Origin: Scleromitrula shiraiana
Lineage: Eukaryota > Ascomycota > Leotiomycetes > Helotiales > Sclerotiniaceae
Assembly: GCA_028455995.1 (NCBI GenBank)
Contig: JABELC010000006.1
Coordinates: forward strand, 372,001-436,000
Direction: 5' to 3'
Length of the DNA: 64,000 nt
In this document: positions 22,005 to 33,292 of the stretch, in pieces
Position numbering within the stretch: position 1 is the first letter of the stretch
How the letters are laid out: the number at the start of each line of letters is the position of its first letter
Notes under the pieces: generated by a model
The model's input: only the letters and a program-made list of their open reading frames with translations
Database searches by the model: none
What the model was told of the DNA's origin: nothing
Translations under genes and position numbers: made by a program

Positions 22005-25000
22005 TTGGCAACTTTTTGAAAATTTGAGATTATATATATAAAAAGTTGAACTTTATAAAAATTGTGAATTATCTATATAAGATAAAAAGCAAAATAGACT
22101 CTTTTTAGTTTTTTGTTATTTTGAAATTCTTATAATTTGTTTGTATATAATATAATATTTTAAAATCAGATTGAAATAAATATTATTCAAATTATATATT
22201 ATTATTGTTTTATATTATTATTGTTTTTTATATTGTATTTTTTATTATTTTGTTTTATAATGATCGTGTATAAGTTGAATAAATAAAATCGATTATTATT
22301 TAGTTATTTTCCGAAAAATAAATAAAGAAAAAGAAAGAAAAAAAAATCAAAATTTTTTTTTATATTTAATTTATTTGTTGATTTTTATTGATATTTTATT
22401 TGTATTAATAAATTTTTTTAGTATTAAATAAAGTTTTATTTTCATTATTGTATTTGTTGGGTTATTATTACCATTGATTTATTGTATTTTTATGATTTTT
22501 TTATATTTATATGATTAATATAGTGCTATAATGTTGATTATGAATTGTTTTTTGATTATTATTTTAAATTTAGTTAATAGTTGAAATAGAGAATATAAGT
22601 TGGTATAAATAATTAATGGTAAAATACGATTATTGAAGATTTTATCGATTATATTTTTGATAACAATTGTTATATCAAAATCAAGAATTATTATATAAAG
22701 TTCTGATGTTGATATAGCTTAAATAATATATTTGTATTTGATCAAAAACTAATATATAATATTTATATTTTTATTTTTATTTGTTAATATGATAATATAT
22801 TTGATTTAGAATGATAAATCGAGATTATTAGTATATAAAACATCAATAAATATATATATACAAAAAGTATTAAAATTAAATAGTACAAATCGAAGTTTTT
22901 TTATAAAGTTTTTTTTTTATTATTATATATGTTTATTGAATATTTTTATATTCTTGTTGTCTAGTTTAGTATTCTATACAGTTTATACTAAATCAAATAA
23001 AGTCTCAAATTAGTAATAGGTTATGATATAGGCATTGTGAACGCGTTATATAATATATTGTTTTTTTAGTATTGCATTTTTTTAAAGTTTGCTATATATT
23101 TCGCGTATATTAATATTAATATTTTTAATTTATTTTATATTTTTATATTGAAATTTTTAGTTTATTATAATTATTGAATTTTCTAATAATATTAAACTGT
23201 TATTAAATTTGAATAAATATATTTTAATTAATTGCTTTTGTTTTTTATATAAGAATTTAGTTTTTTTTAAATAATGCTTTTTTTTATAAACAAATTGTTT
23301 ATTAATAATAATTAAAATATTATCGATTTGTATTATTATAATTCTAAATTCTTGTTTTTGTATATATAGTAAATAAGGGTCGTATATTGATGCCGTTATT
23401 TTAAATCTTATAATATAGTAATCTAGGTATATGTTAAATTAATGATTTTTTGTCTTTAAGATTCTATATAATAATTGTATTATATAAAGTATAATTTTTA
23501 ATAAATATTTTATTTTTGGAATTGTATATATAAAGATAAAACGTGCAAATTTTGAATTTATTTGTATATATATTTAAATAATATCGCGCAGGTAAATACT
23601 AAATATACTATTATCTTCTATTATTATCATAATAGTTGTAATTATTAATGTTAATTAATAAATTAAATACTATATGATTAAGGATTATATAAACATAGTA
23701 TATTTTTTTGTATTATTGAAACTTTATATAATAAACCTTGATTTTTTATATATGTTCTTTATATCTAAATATTTAAATTTATCAATTTATTTATATTTAA
23801 AAATTTTTATTTTTATTGAAATCTTTTTTTATTTTGTTATTTTAAATATATCGATTTCCATCAATTTATTTAGTTTTTTTTTTTTTGATTTTATGTATAT
23901 TTTATTTGCTTTTTTTTTATTATATTTAATCCACTTGGTGGGGGGAATCAATTTTTTTGTTAAAAAAGCATTAACTAGATATATAATATATTTATTATTT
24001 AATAATATTATAATATTTAATAATATTTCTTTAAAATCTTTATTTTTTATATATAGCCTAAATTGTATTTTTTATCATGCATTTTGTTGGATATGTTAAT
24101 AAAATTGAATCGTTATTAATAATAAAATATTAAAATTTTAATCTTTTTTTAGTTTACTATATCTACAAATTATTAATTTAAATAATTTAGATATTATTGT
24201 TTTTAATGTTTTTTAAATAATTGATTGATTATTGCTATTGTTTATGGATATAGATAGTGTATAGTTTTTTATATATATTATTAATAATATTGATATTAAA
24301 TTAATAAATTCCTTATAATATAGACAAATTGATATTAATTATATTATTATAGTATAACTATTTATATTGATTTTATAGTTTTTATCTTTTATCGATTTAA
24401 AAATATAAAATTTTATCTATTTTTTTTTTTTTGTTTTAATGATTTTTTTGTATATTAGAATTTTTAAATGTATTTTTAAATTATATATTATATATATAGA
24501 TAGTCTATTCCATTTTTATAATATATCTTTTATTAATTGAATTATTTTGTATCTATAGATCTTATTATTCGCTTTTTATAATCTTATTGCTTAATTAATA
24601 ATAGTTTTTGCTAATAGATTTGATTCTTTTATATATATAAATATATTGAATATTAAAAGTATTAAAATTAGTTTATTAGGGCTTATTAAGTTATTTATAA
24701 TCTTTATTATTATCTATAATATTTGCTTTTTTATGGAATTAAATTGTTGTAGTTTGTTTTATAGAATTTTAAATATTTATTATACGATTTTATAATATTA
24801 TTCAATTTTATTAATTAACCAATAAGATTTTATAGAAATTATTTTTATTCTAATTACTATAATATTTATATATTTGTTGAATTTTTTTATAATAAACTAT
24901 ATATTTGCATTAATAATAATATAGTTTAAGGATTTTATATAAATATTAATTTATTTAAATCGAATTATATTTTAAATATATCTCATTAATAAGTTGTTTA

Positions 25001-26559
25001 GGAATATTATTATTTAATATTTTATTACTTTATTAAATATATATAGTATTGTTTTTTTGTTAATATATATAATATTAATTATAATCATATAATTAAATTG
25101 AATATTATTATCTTTATTATCATTAATTTTGAATTTGAATCTTTTTGGTGATTTATTATATATTTGATATTGATTATAATATTTTATTAATTTATTGATT
25201 TTATTTTTATTTATATTATTATAGCTAGCTTATTTAAATATATTGTATAATCTATAAATAATTAAATAATTAAAGTATTTATATAAACATCATAATTCTA
25301 TTTTTATAAAATAACAAATATTATCTAAAATTATTGATTATATAAATATATTATAGTTATGTTTTTATAATAGAAAGTTATAGCTATATTTTTATATAAT
25401 GAAGAAATATTTATTGGTTTTATTGTAAATGATCTAGTTTTTGATATTGTTGAAGAATATATCAAGTTTGTTTATATTTGCTAAATAAAGTAGAAATGGT
25501 ATATTTGTATAAATGATATAAATCTCGATTTATTTAATTAATAGTTTGATTTTGCATGATTTAATAGATTTTTTAATATTTTTTTTTTTAAATATAATTT
25601 TTATGATTTTTGTTTTATTATAATTAATAATTAGATCGATTAGCTTTTATAATGTTTCGAATTATCGTTTATTAATAGTCGATATTATTATTACTTCTAT
25701 ATTGATTATAATGTCTTGAAACTTATTGGAGTTGTATTTGCTGTTTACAAAAAATATTTTAAGATTGTATATAATTTGTTTTAATATTATATTTTCATTA
25801 GTTTAGTTATTATTAAATAATTTTTTATATATTAATATATATTTAAATGCTTTCTTTACAAATCCAACAATTATTTATAGATTATTGATTAGACTATTTG
25901 ATATATAATATATTTCCAATATAGTTTTATTTAAATATTTTATTTTTATATAAAATGTTTTATAAGTTTTTTCGATGTTTTTTTCTTCCGTTTTTCGCTC
26001 TTCTTTGTAATATGTCAAGAATTGTTTATAAATATAATTATTATTATCTTTAGCAATTTTTTTTTTATACTTTTTTTAGGTTTTTTTTTGACTTGATTTT
26101 AAATGATTTATAAAAAAATATCTTTTTTTTTTATATATCCAATATCGTCTTTTATAAGTTGATCTAGAACTTTTTTTATTATATCGATCTTAAATATTAA
26201 GTTATAATTCGGATTAATCTTGATAATTATTATGTTTTTTTCGATTGTTATAGTTGTTTGTTTTATTATATCTATTGCGGTTAAAGTTTTTGTTTTGGTT
26301 TTATAAATTATCCATAAATTTTTTTTCAATATAATATATGTTAGTATTGTTGCTTTACAATTCATTATAGATCTAAATTGTTTCTTTAATTTTTTAGATA
26401 AGATTAAAGGTATTCATAATTAATCAATAATATATTTAAATATATTATTTGATTTATTAGCATAATAAGATTATTTTTTTATGAAGATATAATTAATTTT
26501 TTATATTGTTTAGTAAGGTTTTATATAATTGTTTTGTTTTTATAAAAAATAGCTTCAAG

Positions 26560-26860
26560 CATTATTTGAGTTTTTTTTTCTAATTTTTATTTATAATGCT
26601 TTTTATTATCAGTTTTATTTATTTGTTCATTATATTGCAATAATATAATTCTTTTTAATATTGTGTTTTGAATTCTGTAATTAGATTTTTCATTTTTTAT
26701 AGAAATATAATAAGATTTGATATATAGTACTTAAACGTTTTATCTTTGAGCATAATTAAAAATGCTATTACTGCAAATTTGTTCAAAATGTTTATATATT
26801 ATAAAATTAATTTATATATAATTAACTTATAATCAAAATTGTTATTTTTATTATTGAATT
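26560..26860 (-). pseudogene. Gag-core fossil of element 1
   Basis: In one minus-strand frame the translation includes 'NKFAVIAFLIMLKDKTFKYY', then 'KNLITEFKTQY' and 'KELYYCNIMNK', a stop where Trp fits, and 'KSIINKN'. The order and spacing resemble the Gag region of fungal retroelement polyproteins, from the '...AFPTMLKG..YY' block to 'NxxTLKSxxxK'. This comparison is from memory of the family and is not a search result. Stops interrupt the frame and no function remains. Confidence 0.5.
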
Positions 26861-27039
26861 TTATTACATTATTGTACATTTTGCTTAAATTGATCTAATA
26901 TTAGATTTTCGATATATGATATTAATAACTTTTTTTTTGATGATATTTTTGATCCTCATACTTATCTTTGCATACATATGCTTTTTTATCCTTTCGCTTT
27001 TTTTCCCAATTTCGTTTGTATTAAAAATTATGATTATTT

Positions 27040-27390
27040 TGATTATAATTATAATTATTTTGATTATAATTATAATTATTTTGATTATAATCATTTTAAT
27101 CGTTTTAAAATATATAATAATTTTAATTAAATTGATTTCAATTATATTGATTTCGATTATATTAATTTCGATTATATTGGTTTTGATTAAATTAAATCTA
27201 ACTAAATTAATATATACAATTATTTTAATTATAATAATTTCTATTATAATTATTTATATTATAATGATTTTAATTAGATTGATTTTAACTAAATTGATTT
27301 TGATTAGAGTAACTTTGACTAGATTGAAGCATATAGTTATTTTGATTATAATGATTTTTATTATAATTATTTTTATTTTGATGATTTTAG
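27040..27390 (-). repeat. 18-bp tandem repeat encoding an Asn/Gln/Tyr-rich peptide fossil
   Basis: On the plus strand this is a repeat of ATTTTGATTATAATTATA-like units. Read on the minus strand in a single frame it gives hexad-like peptides such as 'NQNNYNYNQNNYNYNQN' and 'NQYNRN'. The stops in that frame are TAA and TGA, consistent with mutated CAA (Gln) and CGA (Arg). It precedes the Gag-like fossil and would be the low-complexity N-terminal part of the element's polyprotein. Confidence 0.65.
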
Positions 27391-29359
27391 TCATTATATA
27401 ATATATAGTTGTTAAATAGAGTTATATATTGAGTATTATAACATATAGAGTTGTATATTGTTATTATTAAAATGGTTCTAAATAAATATTTAAAATCGAC
27501 TTTTATTATAAACTAAATATTTTTTAGTAATTTGTTAAATTGCTTTAGTAAATTGGTTATTATTTATATAATTAGAATGTTTTATTTAATTTGCTTTTTT
27601 TTTTTAGCTTGTTTTTTTATATTTTTTTTTTGATCCTATTTTTATTTTAGATTTTCTATTATTATCTTTATATTACTAGATTTAAATTCTGTTGATCGAT
27701 CTTTATAGATTTTTTTTAAATGGGTTTTAATTCATTTAAGGTATGATTTTGTGTATATTATGCTTTATATTGTATGGGTTATTAGTGTAGATATGCTGAT
27801 ATAAATGTTACTTCTTTGTAATGCTTTTTTTATTATTATTAAATATCTTTTATTCAATGCTCGAAATATTTCTATATTTATATCTCTAAATGTTTTTTTG
27901 AAATCCATCTATAAGTTTGTATTAACAAAGATTTTTAAATTATTAGTTATATATTTATCGAGTTTGTATTTTAGATAATAGTTTATTACATATAAGTTTT
28001 TTATATTATATTCTTTATATTTATTGATAAAGTCTAAATTGTTTGAAAATGATTCATTAAATAGATCTTTATAATGCTTATTGCTTTATTTAGATTTAGA
28101 GTTTTAATTATATTTAGGATTATATATATTATTATTTTTTGATAATTGCTTTTTTTTGAGATTAAATATAAATTCTCCAAAAATGCTATTTACTATATTT
28201 TTAAATAAAGAAACTTTTATTTATATTTAGGGTATTGGGATTTGTATTTACCTAAATGTCTTTTACTAGTATTATTTTTATAATAGATTTGTGTATATTA
28301 GATTTTTGTTAAGATTTTTTAATAGTATTTTTAATGCTAGTTAAAATTTTTTGATTTAATTAAATATTTATTTTAGTTATTAAATTATTAATAATAATTT
28401 TAGATTTTGAATATTTATACTTATTAAATTGCTTTTTTTTTATAGTTATTTGAAGTTTGTGCTTGTGTTTATGCTCCTCGATTTTCTTTTTTTTTTTGCG
28501 TTACTTTTGCTTGTTATGCTGCCCACAATATTATGATGCAAAATAAAAAAGTGCTTTTAATAATGTTTTATATTTGCTTATTAAATAATATAGTAATTAT
28601 TATTAGATTCGTTTCTGCTTAGTTTTTTTATTATTATTGAATAAATGTTTAATATCAAATTAAAGGTTTAGTTTAATAAAACTTTAAATTAAGTATAATT
28701 ACCCAATTTATAAAATAAATCTGATATCAAATTAAAACTCGTTTTAATAAAATTTTTAAATTAAATATAATCATTTTAATTTATAAAATAAATATATAAT
28801 AAACAAATTTATTATAAAATAAAAGAAAAAATAGGATAATTATAAAAAAATATAGAAATATAAAAAAAAGATTATTAAAGGTTTTATAAAGATTTCTAAA
28901 TAGAGGTTTTTGTATAGATAATTTTATTATCGCTTTTATAATTGTAATAAAATAATCATCGTTACTAATGTTTTTATTTATTAAAATGTTTTTTTAAATA
29001 ATATAATATATATTTAAATAATATAATATAATTTATATTTTTATCATTATTTTATCTATAATAGATATTTAGATTTTATAATTTTAAAATTGATTTAAAA
29101 ATTATTTAGTTTGTAATAGATATTTAAATATTATGATATCTAAATTAGAATTGAAAATTATTATTTTTATAATAGATATTTAAATGTTGTAAAGTTTAGT
29201 TTTTTTTTTTATTAAAAAACTAGATAATTTATAGAACTTTTTATTATTAAGAGTTATAGAGAGTTTTTTATTAATAATAAATAAGAATATTTAGAATTTA
29301 CCAAAATTAGTATTGCATATAAAATAAGAGTTCTAATTTGTGGTATATATATTAATTAA

Positions 29360-29519
29360 TATTTGTATGATTTTAAGGGTATGGAATTATATAATTACAA
29401 TATCAATTAGTATTGTATTATTTGTTCAAAAAGTTTAAAAAAAGTGTTATACGCTATTAAGGATATATATATCCTCAATGGACACGTGATGTAAGGTTAC
29501 GTGTTTGATTATACAGATA
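29360..29519. repeat. Right LTR of element 1 (5' LTR)
   Basis: 160-bp partner of 21845-22004. It keeps some C/G positions lost on the left (for example ACACGTG near 29,482) and has lost others, all by transitions. Confidence 0.85.
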
Positions 29520-29558
29520 AAGATGGTTTTGGGAAAGAAGGCTGTTAATGTTGTTTAA
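29520..29558 (+). pseudogene. NmrA-like gene, 3' tail beyond the element
   Basis: After the second AAGAT, the frame of the NmrA-like gene resumes exactly. Skipping the element and one AAGAT copy, the codons read 'NKMVLGKKAVNVV' and stop at TAA 29556-29558. This places the insertion about eleven codons before the original stop. The original protein would have been about 315 residues. The clean frame is independent support for the target-site call. Confidence 0.75.
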
Positions 29559-30571
29559 GTTTTGGAAAAGTATTTGGAGCCATGTTATGTACAAAGGGTT
29601 GTTACGTATACCATGTGATCAAGATCACTAAAAATTTAATATGAAGTAAAACAAAGTATATACCAAAGTATGCTTCACAAAAAATGAATCAGCTATCCAC
29701 GTTCTAATCATTTGATCAAGTATTCTGATAAAGTTGACAAATAATCCTAGTACAGCACCAAACATCAAACCCCAACACCAAGCAAACCATCTTCTATACA
29801 TCTACATAACTTTTCCCCTCACTTATGTACTATTGATTGTTCTCTCTATATAATTTTATTAATATAAACATCCTAGCCATTATACACCCCTCTCTCGCCT
29901 CCCCTTTCCAGACCACCCATCCCGCTCGGTCCACCTCTAGGACTACGCCCAGATCCGCTAGCGCCCATCAATATCGATCCCGCTGTCTAATCAATATCGT
30001 CATCATGGTTTTGTATCAAATTAATATTCCATCTTCTCTTTATATCTCTTCCTTTTCTCTGTATTTTTGGTTCTATTTAAATCAATCTAAATCAAATTTC
30101 AAGCAATTACTTTTTTATATATATTCCGTAGTAGTCAATTATATTTAAGACATTTTCGAATACCAATTGGTAAAGACAACCTTGAAATTTGCCACTCAAA
30201 GATCTAAACAGACATTTTTATCAGTTCACTTACTGTTACAACGTCTACATTCACCGTGACTTTACGGTTGCTGAATATCCATAATTTGTTCATATTGTTC
30301 TCATTTTGTTTTAGAATACGATAGAATCTCTTAACAAGACTGGACTGTGCTTCCTCAACATAGTCTCTAGTACTTTGAATTTTCTTCTACAAAGTCTTCT
30401 GTTTCTGTTTGATTTCTTCTTTTATTTTTATCATATATTCATAAAACTATCTATTAACAGAACTTGTTCTACCTACGTCAGTCTTTCAACAAACTTTCAA
30501 CAAACTCTCAGAAGAACTCCTCTACTACCCTCATTTCATCTTACATTATTTGCAAAACTTTACTTCACAAA
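29559..30571. other. Intergenic region upstream of the DNA glycosylase
   Basis: Ordinary to moderately AT-rich DNA. A 103-codon frame at 29837-30148 contains a short Pro/Ser/Arg-rich stretch but has no recognisable domain. Pyrimidine-rich DNA from 30,400 to 30,570 probably includes the 5' UTR of the next gene. No gene was called. Confidence 0.5.
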
Positions 30572-32266
30572 ATGCCTTCTACTCGTGCCACCTCCAAAGC
30601 TGCCACCCAGGCTTTGTTTTCTCAGAGCGATGCTGCTGCAACTTTGTCCTCCCCGCCGATTACTCCTGATTTTGCCATCAAGAATCGTGATAGGGATCCA
30701 CCAGTCACCCCCACCAAGCCTCGCACCAGAAGACGAGCACCTGTCAAGTCCAACAGAGCATCAGAGCCAGTCAAATATGATTGGGATGTTTTACCCCATG
30801 GATTGGGAAAGGCCGACGACTTGCTGGACGATGATTTCGGAAAATTCAATGCTGAAGTCAATGAAGTTGCGCCCAAGAAAAGATCTAGGGCCAAGAAAGC
30901 TCCAGGTCAACTGTCCGAAGTCAAGAACGAAGACAATAATGATGACGCTTTCTTCGATGATCTTTTGGTGGAGGAAAATATTGACGAGGACTTCAAACCA
31001 GCCAATGGGAGACCTTCGCCCAAGAAGGCCAGAGGCTCACCTAAAAAGGCCCGAATGCCTAAGGAAAATTCACCTCAGAAGGTGAAACCGGAAATTCCCC
31101 ACAACTACACATTCGCAAAAGTAGTCGTCAAGGCGGAAGAACTTGCAGAAGCCGCTGAAACCTCAGACGATGTTCCCAAGGTCAAGGGCAGGAAGAACAA
31201 ATACAATGTCCTTCCAGGTGAAACTCCGTTTCCAAATCATCCTGGGCCAAGCCCCGAAGAATGCGAGGAGGTCAGCCGACTTTTGAGCCTTCAACATGGT
31301 GTCGTTACAGCACCTACAGTCGTTCCTCAACCTTCGGAAACAATCACTGGATGCGGGGAAGTTCCGGATCTTCTTGATGCACTAATGAGAACCCTTCTCA
31401 GTGCATCGACGATGGGAAGTAATGCGGACCTTGCAATGGCAGGCATGAAAGCAGTATACGGCCTCCGAACCACTGGGAAAGGCGCTGGAAGCGTTTCATG
31501 GGAGGCTGTTCTTGATTCTGACCTTGACACACTTATTGAATCTATCAAGCGTGGAGGTCTCGCGGTTGTTAAAGGTGGCTACATCAGTAAGATTCTCCAA
31601 ATCGTTCACAAGCAGAACGTCCAACTTCTGGACACCCTGCTCAAGGAGAGAGAGACTGATAATTCTGTTATCTTTCCTGGGAAGACTTTGCAAACCAGGG
31701 AGCAAAAAGAAGCAGAGATTGAGAGTCTGGGTGAAAACATGTTGTCCATGGATTACATCCACGGATTGGATGCTCCTGCAGCCATGGAAGAAATGACCAA
31801 GTTGCCCGGAATTGGTGTTAAGACAGCAGCATGTGTGATCCTATTCTGCATGAAGGTCCCATGTTTTGCCGTCGATACTCATGTATGGCGTCACTGCAAG
31901 TGGTTAGGATGGGTTCCACCGAATGCAACCCCAAATCAAACGTTCAGTCACTGCGAGGTACGAATTCCGAATCACCTGAAGTATTCTTTGCATCAACTCT
32001 TCATCGTACACGGCAAGAATTGTGGCCGTTGTAGAGCCAATACTTCGGTTGGGACTGAGACGTTCGATGATGCCGTTTGTCCTATTGAACATCTTGTCAA
32101 TCGGACTGAGCCAAAGAAACGGCCGGGGTATGTCCCTTCTAGGAAGGAAGTTGAAGATGGAAAGAAGAAGAAAAAGTTTGCTACTACCAAGGGAAAGAAG
32201 GATATAGAGAAGGAAGGGAAGTCGAAGAGAAAGAGAGCAGATGATGAGAGTGATGAGGAAGATTAG
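30572..32266 (+). CDS. HhH-GPD base-excision repair DNA glycosylase (endonuclease III superfamily)
   Basis: Intronless 564-residue nuclear protein. The start is the ATG at 30572 ('MPSTRATSK'); the frame is open further upstream but without an ATG. The first ~220 residues are basic, Lys/Pro/Asp-rich and contain repeated 'SPKKAR' blocks, probably for nuclear import and DNA contact. The catalytic domain follows. Its helix-hairpin-helix is 'LPGIGVKTAACVILF' (about 411-425), with Lys417 in the position of the EndoIII catalytic lysine. 'CFAVDTHVWR' has Asp435 as the conserved catalytic aspartate. The family removes damaged or mismatched bases. The C-terminal cluster region has only 'CGRC' and 'CPIEH' cysteines, so a standard C-x6-C-x2-C-x5-C iron-sulphur loop is not evident. 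The tail is very Lys-rich. The specific substrate is unknown. Confidence 0.88.
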   Translation: MPSTRATSKAATQALFSQSDAAATLSSPPITPDFAIKNRDRDPPVTPTKPRTRRRAPVKSNRASEPVKYDWDVLPHGLGKADDLLDDDFGKFNAEVNEVAPKKRSRAKKAPGQLSEVKNEDNNDDAFFDDLLVEENIDEDFKPANGRPSPKKARGSPKKARMPKENSPQKVKPEIPHNYTFAKVVVKAEELAEAAETSDDVPKVKGRKNKYNVLPGETPFPNHPGPSPEECEEVSRLLSLQHGVVTAPTVVPQPSETITGCGEVPDLLDALMRTLLSASTMGSNADLAMAGMKAVYGLRTTGKGAGSVSWEAVLDSDLDTLIESIKRGGLAVVKGGYISKILQIVHKQNVQLLDTLLKERETDNSVIFPGKTLQTREQKEAEIESLGENMLSMDYIHGLDAPAAMEEMTKLPGIGVKTAACVILFCMKVPCFAVDTHVWRHCKWLGWVPPNATPNQTFSHCEVRIPNHLKYSLHQLFIVHGKNCGRCRANTSVGTETFDDAVCPIEHLVNRTEPKKRPGYVPSRKEVEDGKKKKKFATTKGKKDIEKEGKSKRKRADDESDEED

Positions 32267-33157
32267 GTAGATATGTCTGATTTGGGCGATGGAGACGACA
32301 TATTCGGAGATGAATAGATTTAGAGAGTGAGATTCTGAGCGTGGGGTTTTTCCTTACATTTTCGCATGAAACATATAGATAGCGAGGCGTTATTGCGATG
32401 AGATACGAGAGACAGAAAAGAGGTTAATGATATAGGTCTGATTAGTCAGCAATATGGAGGCTCTTATAGTCCTCGCCGTCACTTAGTTTTAGATCAACAA
32501 CCTCAACAATACAACTACATCTACCCCATACTAGATTCCCTCTTTTTTGAGACGGATGGAGTACATACATATAATGGGATGCATATTACACATACTTTTC
32601 TCAATAAACTGATCATGCTTGCAACTAATTCGAATTTCCCTTTTTAGCTGATCATACCATATAAAACAACTTGAACGATTAACTGATATATTGTCAAGAA
32701 TTTGTGATCTCCAAGACTTGACGACATGTAGAGAAAAGCATCGCCCTGAAGTGAAAGTCGACATGATCTTTCTATCTATTGTCCTGCTATTATGTCAGCT
32801 CATGCATCCTAATAAGATTACACGACAGGAAGGTCCCTACTAGTATAGTCTCAACAAATCCATAGTTTATATAACTTACAAAAGTTATATAAATCATGGA
32901 TTTTTGTTCATTTTTTTATAGATTTTAAAAATGATTCAATAATATCTTTTATAACTTACATATATAAATTTCGTTTTTATTATATAAATAATATAATAAA
33001 AACTTGAAAAGAATTTAAAAAAAATTATTTTTTTATTTTTGGAATTACTAGTAGTAGTAGTAGTATATAAATAATATAATTAAAAGAAGATTTGAGAAAA
33101 AGTCTAATTTCTAAAAAATCCAATTTCTTTTATTTGTTTAAATAAATAAAAAAGATT
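32267..33157. other. Intergenic region grading into an AT-rich island
   Basis: Up to about 32,870 the composition is ordinary and no gene was accepted; a 77-codon minus ATG frame at 32531-32764 has no recognisable content. From 32,880 the DNA is AT-rich with TAGTAGTAGTAG near 33,050. It matches in style the DNA on the far side of element 2, so the element entered an older degraded repeat. Confidence 0.55.
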
Positions 33158-33162
33158 AAAAT
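33158..33162. repeat. Target-site duplication AAAAT (left copy)
   Basis: AAAAT directly before the left LTR; repeated at 40033-40037 directly after the right LTR. The site is in AT-rich DNA, so chance is a larger risk than usual, but the position is exact on both sides. Confidence 0.75.
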
Positions 33163-33292
33163 TGTCAAGGTAGTAAAGTTGTTGATTCATAAGGAACTAA
33201 GTCTAAGCTGGCTAAAGAAGGCCGATTATATAAAAGTGGTTTTGGCCTTGTGGCCTGAGGCCACACTTGTACAGAACCTTAGAACCGTGACA
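33163..33292. repeat. Left LTR of element 2 (3' LTR), little mutated
   Basis: 130 bp beginning TGTCAAGG and ending CCGTGACA. Against the right copy I count about 18 mismatches, all transitions. Nearly all have C/G here and T/A on the right, so this copy is close to the ancestral LTR. Confidence 0.9.

Larger units (their letters stand above)
21845..29519 (-). mobile_element. RIP-degraded LTR retrotransposon 1 (7,675 bp) inserted in the NmrA-like gene
   Basis: Paired 160-bp LTRs flank about 7.35 kb of extremely AT-rich DNA, and AAGAT is duplicated on both sides. Ends read TGTTTGTAT... and ...ATACAGATA, a near-perfect terminal inverted repeat if the last CA became TA. Coding fossils read on the minus strand, so the 5' LTR is the right one. 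An Asn/Gln/Tyr-rich repeat peptide fossil (about 27,040-27,390) is followed by a Gag-core-like fossil (about 26,560-26,860). The many stops in the repeat frame are TAA or TGA where CAA or CGA fit. No intact ORF survives, and I could not locate reverse transcriptase with confidence, so the superfamily is undetermined. Confidence 0.85.

Noticed and set aside
23674..24099. 141-codon plus-strand ORF resembling a multi-pass membrane protein
   Set aside because: Inside RIP-degraded element 1; Phe/Ile/Leu/Tyr content comes from T-rich sequence, with no motif.
26916..27401. 161-codon plus-strand ORF of almost only Ile and Leu
   Set aside because: It is the antisense reading of the Asn/Gln/Tyr repeat fossil in the retroelement; AT-only DNA gives spurious hydrophobic frames.
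29837..30148. 103-codon frame upstream of the DNA glycosylase
   Set aside because: Only a short Ser/Arg/Pro stretch looks coding; the rest is AT-rich and without features.
20931..32266. NmrA-like gene, element and glycosylase as a possible defence or metabolic island
   Set aside because: No shared operon-like organisation in this eukaryotic setting; adjacency is explained by random transposon insertion.
32531..32764. 77-codon minus-strand ATG frame
   Set aside because: No similarity recognised and no supporting splice or promoter context.
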